Part shown: positions 42,732 through 52,671 of the stretch, in pieces | Layout of the letters: each line of letters opens with the position of its first letter | Numbering within the stretch: position 1 is the stretch's first letter | NCBI GenBank assembly: GCA_022925895.1 | Contig: JAKSYS010000284.1 | Location: forward strand, 1 to 64,000 | Direction: 5' to 3' | From: Fragilaria crotonensis | Lineage: Eukaryota; Bacillariophyta; Fragilariophyceae; Fragilariales; Fragilariaceae | DNA length: 64,000 bases | The notes under the pieces: generated by a model | Told to the model about the DNA's origin: nothing | The model's input: only the letters and a program-made list of their open reading frames with translations | The model's database searches: none | Program-made: the position numbers and the translations under genes

Positions 42732-43591
42732 TCGGCGCGCTCCAGTGGGCTATCAGCCTTTGTCGTTTCGATATTCAATGTGCTGTGATGACCCTTGGAC
42801 GTTTTCGTGCCGCGCCGCGCATTGGACATATGCTGCGTGTCCAACGCATTTGTGGCTATCTTCGCAAGAAGCCTGATGCTGCCGTTCGTTTCCGTATTGG
42901 TATTCCTGATACGACGATCCATGTTGAACCTAATCGTCAGAATTGGGAGTACGTCTACGGTGATTTGTCTGAAGAACTTCCGTTTGATATGCCTGTCCCA
43001 CTTGGGAAACCAGTTTGGATTTCTACGTTTGAAGACGCGAATTTGTTGCATGACCACGTCACTGGACGTTCTGTGATGGGTATTTTGCACTTTGTGAATC
43101 AGACTCCGGTGGAATGGTTTTCTAAGCGACAGAATACTGTGGAAACTGCTACGTATGGTTCTGAATTTGTTGTTGCTCGGACTGCAACTGAACAGATTAT
43201 TGATCTTCGTTACACGATTCGCATGCTTGGTGTGCCTTTGGACGGTCCTGCTTGGATGTTTGGTGACAATGAGAGTGTTGTTAAGTCTGCTACGATCCCG
43301 CATTCTTCTCTCATGAAGCGTCACAATGCTTTGGCATACCACCGTGTCCGCGAAGCGATTGCTGCAAAGATCTTGCATTTCTGCCATATCCCTGGTAATC
43401 AGAATCCTGCTGATGTTCGTACCAAGTTCTTGCCTTGGGCCACGTCTTGGCCATTGATTGAACCCATTCTGTTTTGGAAAGGGGAGACCGACAAGTCTGC
43501 ATCTGATGATGATCCTCAGACATTCTCCTTGAGTATCGCGTCCATCACAGAGGGGAGTGACAAAACCCTACTTGACTACTGGTATGGTTGA
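42626..43591 (+). pseudogene. Copia C RNase H
   Basis: Continues copia C after a frameshift near 42620-42730. Typical copia linker RFQSLIGALQWAISLCRFDI and QRICGYLRKKPDAAVRF lead into RNase H blocks (ISTFEDANLLHD in place of the usual DADWAGD, TVETATYGSEFVVART with Glu, MFGDNESVVKS with Asp, HNALAYHRVREAI, NQNPADVRTK). The end DYWYG and stop at 43591 look native. The 260 bp that follow (43592-43851) contain no gene; they may include the start of the 3' LTR, but I see no matching copy. Confidence 0.82.
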
Positions 43592-43851
43592 GCTGGTATC
43601 GCGTACTGTATGCTTGAATACTGTACTACTGTCTGTTTCCTGACACGATACTACATTCTACACACATGGTATGTTTTCTACACAGTTTCTACATGCTTCG
43701 AATTATGGAAATCCTACGATTAAATCATAATATTTGTTGTTGCCAAATTGATAAGTACCATCGGTAGATTGTTCGGATTGATCACCCGTTTCAATCTATC
43801 ATACCACTGTTTGCCCCTGTTTTTGTACCGTTGTTTGCTCGCTGTTAACAT

Positions 43852-44433
43852 ATGTCGTCAACACGTCAACACCCCATTCCCCACTCCGACTTAACCATAT
43901 TTTCTGACGCCAGCTGGCAAGATTGCCCTGACACTGGCTGCTCTACTGTCGGATATATGATTTTTCACAAAAGTGTTCTCATCGAAGCCAACTCTACGAT
44001 GCCCACACCAAATGCTATGTCAACGTCCAAGGCCGAATACATGGCCGCATGCTCTGCCTCCATGGCCACAGCTCACATTCGGATGCTACTCTACGACATG
44101 ACATATCTCAGAACCAAACATTGGAGCAAATCCACGCAGCGTCTTCCAACTATTCCATCGATCCTCATGATCGATAATGAAGCCACTGTACAGATCACCA
44201 AGAACGGCAAATTAACCCGCAAGACTCGTCACATCGAACGACGTTTCCACTATGTCCATCAAGGTCAACAAGACGGTACACATCAACTACATTGGATACC
44301 TTGCGATTCCCAACTTGCCAACATCCTCACAAAAACACAAGCCTCTTCCAAAATTGATCAACACATTGACAAAGTCTTCTGTACACTTCCTGATCACATG
44401 CTACAATCTACAAGTGAATATACAGAGATTTGA
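43852..44433 (+). pseudogene. Copia D RNase H fragment
   Basis: 3' end of a different copia pol. Blocks: IFSDASWQDCPDTGCSTVGY (catalytic Asp), MSTSKAEYMAACSAS (Glu), ILMIDNEATVQITKNGKL (Asp), TRHIERRFHYVHQGQQ and WIPCDSQLANILTKTQ. The frame is open and the native stop is at 44431-44433, but everything upstream of RNase H is missing. The sequence differs clearly from copia A and C, so it is a third family. Confidence 0.82.
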
Positions 44434-44444
44434 TTCAAGAGGGG
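44434..44444 (+). other. Polypurine tract and LTR border of copia D
   Basis: TTCAAGAGGGG immediately precedes TGTTAAACATCC at 44445, a plausible TG start of the 3' LTR. The other LTR end was not located. Confidence 0.5.
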
Positions 44445-45839
44445 TGTTAAACATCCAGTATCTGTGAGACCCTCCCTAGTACGACGGCTCCACATACATT
44501 GACTTGCTTGGGAGTCAAGTTAGTGCGAGGCCGTCAGAAAACAGAAGGGGGGGAACACGACAGCACAATGAACGAGAGCGCGGCGGTATCCGACAAGGTA
44601 CGTAGTCGCGAAGCTATCAGCGGTGGCGATGTCGTGAGTTATATGTGGACGAAGCAACAACTGTACCTCTTCACCCTTACGATCGTAGACCGGCAAGAAT
44701 GCAGTGGAGGTAATGGTTTTAGGCTAAGTTAAAGTTGTGAGCAATGTCAAAAGACACTGCCTTAAACTAGTACAGTAGTCGGTTCGGCACTGCGAAGTAA
44801 GTCGGTAATGCAGTAAACCCGAGTAGATATAGTAACTGTGCGCAGTAGGCGGTAGCACAGTGATGGCAATGATGAGACATGCACTGACAGTATCGCCCTA
44901 CATTTTTTACGTTATCCCTATCCCTAATTACGGCCGCCCGTGTGCACAGTAAAACGTTACATCTGTGCTCCAGTAACCAGTGCGACACTGCACGACTGGA
45001 ATCAAAACTCACGTCAATTCAAATCATGTTCATCTCATTCCTCGAGTTTGAACGTTGATTTTCAAATGACGCTCAACGCCTCGTTTCCGAAAAACAATGC
45101 AGCCGTACGCTGCTGACGGTCAGAGATGTGAGGAGTGTTCCACAGTGTTCCTTGGAACCACTCCTCACTTCTCTTTCCCCCTTTTTCCCACTCTTCTCAC
45201 AATTGTCAATTTTGTACATTTTTAGTGTCACTCACCTTTTTACTTACTGCATATTTTTCTCACGATGATGATGATTGACCATGATGCGTTTTTACCCGCC
45301 GTAGTCATGACATCATATACACCATGCTGTACAAATACTAGTAGCCAGTACGACAGTACTCACTACAATGACAACACAACACAACACAACAATCAGTACA
45401 ACAGTATTTCTTGCACATCACTTCCTCTGCCCGTCGATAGTACGCGCATGTCTGAGTCTACTGTTACTGTACATAACGATAAACTATTAGGCAGTGCCCA
45501 CTATATGACACGCAATACTTCTACTAGTCAGTCTCTCACACATTTATGTAGTGATAGAACAACAGATAGTACATGCATCGTTATCTGTAGCGGTAGACAG
45601 CATTGCGTAGCTGTACCGTTTACAGATACACTAAGCAGTAGTCAGTGTCATACTAGACACTTACCTACTGGGGGCGTACCCCGTAACAGTTACGTCCTGG
45701 TTCTTAACCCGAACCTTATGCCGACCTGAGCGTCGACAGGTTCCGTTAACCCGAACCCTATCAATAGTGTATCATACGCGTGTATTTAATCAACGGAACC
45801 GTTGTCATCATCACTCGTTACAACTGTACATGAGCGCCA
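44445..45839. other. Non-coding stretch with copia D LTR remnant
   Basis: The first part should be LTR of copia D. The remainder (44700-45839) is rich in CAGT, GTAC and ACTAG-type words, with a short ACAAC run near 45376-45395. A 154-codon open frame at 45265-45729 is Ser/Thr/His-rich with no recognisable domain and is not called as a gene. A CCCGAACC-type motif repeats near 45710-45760. Confidence 0.4.
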
Positions 45840-46937
45840 TTGTTCGACTGCAACAAACCGCATTCCAGCCTTGTTGCCGCGCGGTACGACAGCATCCAAG
45901 TTATGGAGAACGCTACTCAACCAGTCAGGAATGCATCACATCGTAACCTTCCTTGCTTAAAAGTCGTTCTGATGACAATTGTCATCTTTTCAGCTGGAGT
46001 CGTTGTCGGAAATTTGGTGACTCTTGATTCGTCTTTCATTAGACTATCCTCATTGGCTTCCAAAGCGTCAAGTCTATCCTTTCTGAACAAGCCCCATGTT
46101 ACAACAGAAGGTGAAGGTGGCGAAGACGTCACGCAAGATGACGGAAAGTTCAAGTATAAGAACGGTACTGTTCGAAATCTTCGTCTCGCGTTTGTAGGTG
46201 ACAGCATCACTCGCTACCAGTACATCAGTCTTGTGTCCTATCTCCACTCAGGGAGATGGATCGAGAATTCAGATACTCCAAACCCAGTGAAAGAGACGGA
46301 CTTCGGCTCCTATCAGAATTTCTTTGCTTACGTGTCTCAAACAGTATTAGAGGGAACGGAAGCATGTGATTGCTTTCGCGCGGCCGTCTTCAACCCTGTG
46401 GAGGTATTTGAAAATCGCTATTACGCTGAGAATCACAACTACGTTTCAGTATTTCTTAAGCTCGGCGGCCTCGCTGGACAAGGTCATTGGGAGCCTGGTT
46501 CGGTGTATGGAGCAAATCGAACTCGCTTTGAGAAAAAATCATACTTTGTTCCGCCAACATGGAGGTACAATTGGCAGGATCTGATCCTAAATCACATTGC
46601 CAAATTGGAACCAAAGCCCGACTTCGTTGTACTGAATGCTGGTCATTGGGCTCACGATTTGGTGCCTGAAGTTTTTGAAGCCATCCGAAATGTGACGGAC
46701 ATGGTTGGAATAAAGGCCATTTACGCTACAACTACAAAGTCTATTTCAGATAGAGACTCTTCTTTGAGGCCGCACGATGTCCAAGGATGTGAAATCCTTG
46801 AGTACTGCTTGAATCGCTCTTGGACCGCAAACATTACCAAAAACTACGAGCACTACTGGGATACTAAGCACTTTACAGCTCGTGTCAACCGCATGCTCAA
46901 TGAGCAGCTCATGGACCTCTTGGATACAATCACCTGA
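45840..46937 (+). CDS. SGNH/PC-esterase-like type II membrane protein (probable host gene)
   Basis: 365 residues, uninterrupted. Residues about 39-62 (CLKVVLMTIVIFSAGVVVGN) form one transmembrane anchor, giving a short cytosolic N-terminus and a luminal domain, as in Golgi enzymes. The domain carries LAFVGDSITRYQ (GDS nucleophile Ser, about 116-123), VVLNAGHWAHDL (like the N-T-G-H-W block of PC-esterases) and DTKHF (D-x-x-H, about 341-345), together an SGNH esterase triad as in TBL/CAS1-type O-acyltransferases and esterases. Several N-glycosylation sequons (NGT, NRT, NRS, NIT) fit a secretory protein. Substrate is unknown; polysaccharide O-acetylation is the family-based guess. A second Met (MENATQ, residue 22) could be the start. 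It is flanked by elements on both sides. Confidence 0.8.
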   Translation: MFDCNKPHSSLVAARYDSIQVMENATQPVRNASHRNLPCLKVVLMTIVIFSAGVVVGNLVTLDSSFIRLSSLASKASSLSFLNKPHVTTEGEGGEDVTQDDGKFKYKNGTVRNLRLAFVGDSITRYQYISLVSYLHSGRWIENSDTPNPVKETDFGSYQNFFAYVSQTVLEGTEACDCFRAAVFNPVEVFENRYYAENHNYVSVFLKLGGLAGQGHWEPGSVYGANRTRFEKKSYFVPPTWRYNWQDLILNHIAKLEPKPDFVVLNAGHWAHDLVPEVFEAIRNVTDMVGIKAIYATTTKSISDRDSSLRPHDVQGCEILEYCLNRSWTANITKNYEHYWDTKHFTARVNRMLNEQLMDLLDTIT

Positions 46938-48387
46938 AAGGATACTTTACGAGTCAGGCACTGACAAACGAGCATTGCCACCAAGTCCCCAACTTATAAT
47001 AGCCCTCGTAGACCTATTACAAAATGCCGATCATTAATCCTGTAAAAGTTATTGCGACGAAATTGGATGCTTCGGCCTTCTCACCGTCCGATCGTCGACG
47101 TCTGTGTATAATTATGTAGGTACAGGGTACAAGCATAAACATAGTGCCTGGACCCGTAACCCGTAACATTATTCGCTGTATCTCCAGACTTCATAACCAA
47201 CATTTAACGGCGGCAACTGATAGGTCTAATAAAGGGCTTTCTTTTCAGCCTCGCAAAGTGATGATACGTGTACGATGTATATTGATGCAGTTATGAGAAG
47301 TCCTATTTTATTTTTTGAGAATTTTTTAACATTTTTTAAACATAGTAACTTGACGGTTCAGTCACCTGTGAGGCAAATTGAGTCCCTTTTGACAATCTCA
47401 AGTTGGAACAAGTTTTTTGCGCCTTACAAATAGATCTCAAGCGTCTGTTCTACTAGAGGTCTGCCATCTCGCAACAGATCTATTCAGCAACGCCTACATT
47501 CGAATTGCTGTTGACTTGGACAGCAGTAAATTTCGAAGTTCGCAATGAAACTCTTGCTTTATATGCGATTAAATTAGTAGCAAGAAATTCTTTGTATGGA
47601 AGGTGCCGTAGGATTAAAAAATAGAGATGTCAACGAACTTCAATGTTCAAAATTGACTTCGACAATGTTGACTTTGTGACGGCCGTTAGCAATGAAAAAC
47701 TTGGATAATTGACAGCAGATTTGGCAGTATATTAGATTGCCGGCCTACCAACAAGTGCTAACAGTGTCATACAAGCATTACTGTTGTACGTTGCTTTGGT
47801 TGACACGATACAAAAATGTGCTATTACGATACAAAGTGAAAGGTAAGATTTGGAAAAAAATAAAAATATTTTAACTCAAACCATCTTTTGAACTGTCCCA
47901 CCTCACCACAAACAAGCTACGGTAACCCCGTATGTTTCAGTGCACTGGACAACTCTTTAGTTAGTGGAATGGTCAATCTTCGTGCATGAATGTGGTGAAA
48001 TTAGTCCTTTCATAATCCGTCCAGATACTCTTGTAATTTTCCCCGTCCAGACACTATGTTTATGCTCGTAGTTGTTGTGAGGGAGATGGTGATGGTGGGT
48101 AACGACGCCTTTACTGTGCACCGTGCTCCCTCCCACTCCCGTAGTCGGTGTTTAGGCTCTGGTGTGCGAGCGCCGAGACTAACCGGTGGCCCAATTCTTA
48201 GCGGCCACAGGAAGAGGAGGGTGGGAGCCAAGGGCGAAAGGGTGTGTAACAGGTGGGTTACTCCGGTGCAAGTCGATAGTCGCCGTCAGCGGCACCGCAG
48301 ACGGAGCAGGTGCCCTACGCGCGAAGTAATCAGTTTGGTTGTAGTTTAATTTGTAGCTAGTTTTTAAGGGGTTAAAATTGTAGACTA
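46938..48387. other. 1.45-kb region without a recognised gene
   Basis: 3' flank of the esterase gene up to the outer Harbinger. AT-rich, with poly(A/T) runs near 47310-47340 and 47850-47870. Short open frames at 48010-48349 on both strands have no recognisable features. No repeat border was found. Confidence 0.4.
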
Positions 48388-48390
48388 TAA

Positions 48391-48496
48391 GAGCATTCTC
48401 TATGGTGAGGGGGGGGTACGACAAAATCTGACCCCCCCCCCCCGGGGTACATTATGTACCCTTTCGAAGAAATAAAAAAGTGGGCATTCTCTATGG
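48391..48496 (+). repeat. Left terminal region of the outer Harbinger with repeated end motif
   Basis: The end motif occurs at 48391-48403 and again at 48484-48496. Between them an 8-G run (48409-48416) faces a 12-C run (48432-48443) and could form a hairpin. Confidence 0.75.
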
Positions 48497-48642
48497 TATA
48501 CCCTTTTTTTTTACTGACTTACTTGTAATTTTGTACAGTAAATCGTAGTCGAGTCAATCAAACAGGAGACGAACAGATACAACGCAAATGGTGTATCATT
48601 CTCTTTGTTGCCTTCCTACCAGCCACTAGCTACTTTGCCAGC

Positions 48643-49492
48643 ATGGAGATTGAAGAAAGGGATCCAAGTGCTGGTGGCGATGGTGATGATGACATGGAGT
48701 TCTTTATGTTTGCACTTGCTCAAGCAATCATAAACAACAATGTCGTGATGATCCATTACCTTCGTCATATCCGTTGCGAACAACAGCGATACCGTCGCCT
48801 GCAGGCTGTGGAGCAAATACTTTTTCCTCCAGATCACAGGCATTTACCAAGGCGAAGAAAAACCATCTTTCGGCACCAAGAGGCATTTGTTTGTATCCAA
48901 AGGGACTACCTTGGAATCCCTGGTGATTTGACAACTCCCATTTTTAAAGACCGAACCTTCGAAATGATGTTCCGATTGTCGAGGAGTCGTGTCCAGAGGA
49001 TCTTTGAAGACATTATGGCTGAAAAACATCCATTTTATTCGAACTCAACAGATGCAACTGGTCTAAAGGGGGCATCTTTGGAAGCAAAAGTTCTGTTGCC
49101 TTTAAAAACGTTTGCTTATGGAGTCGCAACACACACATTCACTGATTATTTCCAGATGTCGCCAGGACTTGCCGCGAAATGCTGTGACAAATTTGCTGAA
49201 ACGATGAAAGAACTTTATGATGAGGAATATCTCCGCATCCCCAATGCCACTGATCTAAAGATGATGATTTTACTTCACAAGGAGCGTCACCAGGTCAACG
49301 GTATGTTTGGCTCTTTGGATTGCATGCACACCGGATGGAAAAATTGTCCAAAGGGATGGCAAGCATCCTTCAAGACGGGAAAGGAGAGTGACGGACCAAC
49401 CATTGTGCTTGAAGCACTTTGTGATTACAATTTGTGGTTTTGGCATGCATCATTTGGATATGCTGGGTCGCTGAATGATCTGAATATTCTTA
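48643..49492 (+). pseudogene. Outer Harbinger transposase, N-terminal part
   Basis: DDE_Tnp_4-type transposase that would excise and insert the element. MEIEERDPSAGG is the likely start. A helical N-terminal domain (FEMMFRLSRSRVQRIFEDIM) precedes the core GMFGSLDCMHTGWKNCPKGW with the first catalytic Asp near residue 224, then TIVLEALCDYNLWFWHASFG and GSLNDLNIL. Coding sequence is broken at 49492 by the inner Harbinger and continues at 54302; removing the inner element and one TTA restores the frame (NDLNIL joins NLSPFLESL). Confidence 0.88.
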
Positions 49493-49510
49493 GGGGCGTT
49501 GTTAACTCCC
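49493..49510 (+). repeat. Left inverted repeat of the inner Harbinger
   Basis: 18 bp, exact inverse of 54281-54298. Confidence 0.92.
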
Positions 49511-49687
49511 TTGCGTATCACGAAATTTTGTATCAGGCAGTTGTAAACTTAACGTTATATATTTTTTTAATTCACCTGAAAGTTCGTGATACCAGAATTC
49601 GTTGTTAACTCAATAGGCTGTATCACGATGATTGCTGACGCATCCACACATATTACAACTGTCCACATAACGTCACACATGTTGGTT

Positions 49688-49720
49688 TGTTCGTTCGTTC
49701 GTTCGTTCGTTTGTTCGTTC
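49688..49720 (+). repeat. TTCG microsatellite
   Basis: About eight TTCG/TTTG units in the left arm of the inner Harbinger. Confidence 0.85.
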
Positions 49721-49803
49721 AGCAAAAGCAGATGCGTGATTGTGACACATGACGCTGCCCTATCTATGCATACGCTTCCTATGCATAGGTCAAGACTCAC
49801 CAG

Positions 49804-50745
49804 TTGCAGAAGCCAGATGGAAGTGTTGTTGCCACAACACTCACTGACAGCAACGGAACGTACACTTTCCCTGAAGTGGAGCCTGATACATACGTGGTGT
49901 TGGTGGAGAAGAATCCAGTCGGGTGCCCAGGCAATGTGAGAAACTACGAGGACACCACGAAAGATGGCGACGCCGGCGAAGATGTGGTGAAAAGTGACAA
50001 CAAGATTTCTGTCGTTCTGAAGCCTGGTGGTGTAGATGACTCCTCTGGCAACAACTTCATTGACGGCAACGAGGTCTTTCTTTCTGGAACGGTGAAGGAT
50101 GACAAGGGCAACCAGCTACCGGGTGTTACGCACTCTTCAGAAGCCTGATACGATGGTGGTCAAGACCACCACCATCGCTGCTAATAGTTCACCGATCCTG
50201 ACAGAACAGTGGGCAATCGGCGTCACACTTATTGGCAAGTCTGGCGAGAAGGATACGGACAAACAACGTAGTAGATTGTAAATGTGGAGCCTGGTAATTG
50301 TGTTGTGATCGAGAGCAACTATCCAGATGACCCTTGCAACGTTTCTGATTACGATACCAGCACGTTTGATAAGGGCGGAACTAACGCAGACACGACGGTT
50401 GATAGTAGTGTTGGTGTGATCGTGGAAGCAGGCGAGGTTGACGATTGCAATGACTTCGTCAACAGTGATAATGCTCGTATCAGTGGAACAATGGCAAGGC
50501 CATTCCTGGAACACCGATTACATTGCTTGAAGAGCTTTAACTGTGACATTGTTTTGACGATGCCGACGACAACTGATAGGAATGGCAAGTACGTGTTCAA
50601 CAATCTCAAACCGCCAGGCAACTATACCATAGTCGAGTAACTTGCCAGAGTACCCGGATGATTTGTGTGACTTCAACGCTGCACCTGACAATGACAAGGC
50701 AGATTCAGACAAACAACCGACAATGTGATCAGTGTAACCTTTAAT
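49804..50745 (+). pseudogene. SdrD/Cna-B-like repeat gene fragment
   Basis: Degenerate tandem beta-sandwich repeats read in at least three frames (49804-50148, 50284-50640 and 50641-50745). Unit words: QKPDGSVVATTLTDSNGTY, FPEVEPDTYVVLVE, VKSDNKISVVLKPGGVDD, SGTVKDDKGNQLPGVT, SNYPDDPCNVSDYDTS, NGKYVFNNLKPPGNYTIVE. They match the consensus of SdrD B/Cna-B-like domains, which diatoms carry in large secreted proteins. No start codon, signal peptide or intact end is present. It lies wholly inside the inner Harbinger, so it was probably captured from a host gene. Calcium-binding positions (Asp-rich DGDAGED) remain visible. Confidence 0.72.
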
Positions 50746-51085
50746 TTCCTGATGGTGCCTTTTGCCTACAACTTTGAGACAGCAGCATTCAGAGGACCGA
50801 CAGTATGATTATGCTGGATGGTGATTTCTTCACCGTCACGCCTGGACATTTCAGAACATGGCATTGTCATCGTCCTAACACAACAATAAACCAGTCGTGA
50901 CACTGGAGGGATTCATTCATGACTTGTTGCTGTCATCCAGCAGGAGGAGTTACCACGATGAGTCGTCTCCAATAGGAGTTTGTTCTGGTTGGAGTTGTCA
51001 TTATCTAAAGCACACCACAGTAATCTCGTCTTGTTTGTGCTCTGCAAACATGATCATAACACAAAATTGAGAATACCTTTGTTTC
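50746..51085. other. Spacer upstream of the inner Harbinger partner gene
   Basis: 340 bp without recognisable coding sequence; presumably the promoter region of the 465-aa gene. No motif is assigned. Confidence 0.35.
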
Positions 51086-52483
51086 ATGATGGCATCGCAA
51101 GAATTGTTGGACACAGATACTCTCTGGTTGGCATCTGCAAGCCTTGACAATGTGGTATGTGATCATGATACTGGTGAGTTAAAGTCAATTGTCTCGATCA
51201 ACAATGTTGCTATCGGTAAATTACCTGTTAGACTGCTGCGCCGCTTCTGTGCAAAGTTGAAGGTCAGTGGCTACAAAAATCTAAGTCGAAGTAGCACGAT
51301 CCAACTTATTGTTCAGCGGATTTCAAGCCATGAGATTGAAGAAAGGTTGTACCCCAAGGAATCGGATGTTCCCTCAGAAGGCGAAGCAGGCCCGCCACCA
51401 AGTGAACAAGCATTGCAGGATGCCCCCACGAGCAGCATTCGTTATTCGTCCTCAAATACAAGCAGCAGTGATACCAACGATGAGGATGCTGATGCTTCAC
51501 CCACCACAAATAACTTGAATCCTTTCATACCTGAGAATCAAGGCATTGCTGTGGATACGAGTACACAACCAAGAACAAAAGTTGGTGCAGCAGGAAGCAA
51601 CTGTGGCAGCAGAACCGCGAAGAAGAAGAAGAGCACAAGCTCGCCGCCAGCATGTGTCACACAGATTGGGACCTACATCCGAGCAATCAATGTGTTCTTC
51701 GATCAAAAACACCGAAGTGATGTGTTCAGCCTTGGGGCAGCTCCATCCGTGCAAGAGCTGGATGCAAGATTGGCATTTCGAGGGAAGGCAGTTTATGACA
51801 GAATGCTCATCACTTACCTTGATGTATCGATCCCGCATATTGGTGTTGTTGCATTTTCCGAGGACCCGTACCTGCCATCAATGGGCATTTATGATAATGC
51901 TGCGATGGACTTTGATGTGCTCACCTCGGAGGAGCTCAAGGACACCCTTGCATTCATTAACCACTTCTACAAGATTGCTCACCGAAATAACCAGAAGTCT
52001 GGAAATCACGACGACTTCCATAACTTTACTCGAGACAAGGCTTATGTCTTTTACTATCACCTTTGGTTGCAGTATCTTCCGAACCTGCTGTGTATTGCCG
52101 TTCCATCACTTCCAGGCGGTGTTGCAACCGACAGCACATTGCATCCATCAGCAAATACAGCACCCAGAAACCAAAGAGGGGGCTCGAGGAGGAGGACCAC
52201 AACAAATTCCTCCACTGAAGGAGTGGCTGCTGCAATGGTAGAGATCGGTCGTTCTCAATCGAAAAAGTTGTTGGCATGGGAAGAGATGAATGCATTTAAG
52301 AGAGTGAATGCAAGTGTAGATCGCGAGCGAAATCTTCTTGCTCTGCTGAGTGATTACGATGCAAGTCTGAAGCGGAAGATCGAGGATCTTGCTGGGTATA
52401 CCTCGGACATGGATGAAGAAAAAGAAGTTGCCAGAGCAGTCATCGGAATCATGAAAAAGCAAGAAAAGGAACGATGTGATTAA
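51086..52483 (+). CDS. Inner Harbinger partner protein with SAP-like N-terminus
   Basis: 465 residues, open throughout. Residues about 41-77 (LPVRLLRRFCAKLKVSGY, KNLSRSSTIQLIVQRI) have the helix-loop-helix pattern of a SAP/LEM-like DNA-binding motif. A Ser/Asp-rich linker follows (SSSNTSSSDTNDEDADASP), then a Lys patch (TAKKKKSTSS) and a folded-looking domain (TYIRAINVFFDQKHRSDVFS, MGIYDNAAMDFDVLTSEEL), ending in a charged helical C-terminus (DYDASLKRKIEDLAGY). PIF/Harbinger elements usually encode a second, DNA-binding protein needed with the transposase; here that would be this protein rather than a Myb/SANT type. Convergent with the transposase, 188 bp apart. The SAP call is weak; the role is inferred from position. 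Confidence 0.62.
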   Translation: MMASQELLDTDTLWLASASLDNVVCDHDTGELKSIVSINNVAIGKLPVRLLRRFCAKLKVSGYKNLSRSSTIQLIVQRISSHEIEERLYPKESDVPSEGEAGPPPSEQALQDAPTSSIRYSSSNTSSSDTNDEDADASPTTNNLNPFIPENQGIAVDTSTQPRTKVGAAGSNCGSRTAKKKKSTSSPPACVTQIGTYIRAINVFFDQKHRSDVFSLGAAPSVQELDARLAFRGKAVYDRMLITYLDVSIPHIGVVAFSEDPYLPSMGIYDNAAMDFDVLTSEELKDTLAFINHFYKIAHRNNQKSGNHDDFHNFTRDKAYVFYYHLWLQYLPNLLCIAVPSLPGGVATDSTLHPSANTAPRNQRGGSRRRTTTNSSTEGVAAAMVEIGRSQSKKLLAWEEMNAFKRVNASVDRERNLLALLSDYDASLKRKIEDLAGYTSDMDEEKEVARAVIGIMKKQEKERCD

Positions 52484-52671
52484 ATCACTTGAGACATCGC
52501 ACCACCAGCCTCCAACAGCAGGGTAGTGGGTTTCTGCGGAATGTATTGGGATTCAACAAGAAAGGTCGTCAACAAGGGAACATGACATCAATTGCTCAAC
52601 GGCGTCGAAGCGTTGCAATACAGAAACACATTTAAAGAAGAAGTAGCATTGGCTGATTCTATACTACAAGA

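Noticed and set aside
45265-45729. 154-codon ORF as a gene
   Set aside because: Biased Ser/Thr/His/Asn composition without domain, in word-biased non-coding DNA; no support beyond length.
48010-48349. Overlapping short ORFs on both strands before the outer Harbinger
   Set aside because: No domain or composition support, and each lies opposite another.
49804-50745. Bacterial SdrD adhesin or contamination
   Set aside because: Sequence lies inside a eukaryotic Harbinger element, is in several frames, and such repeats are known in diatom proteins.
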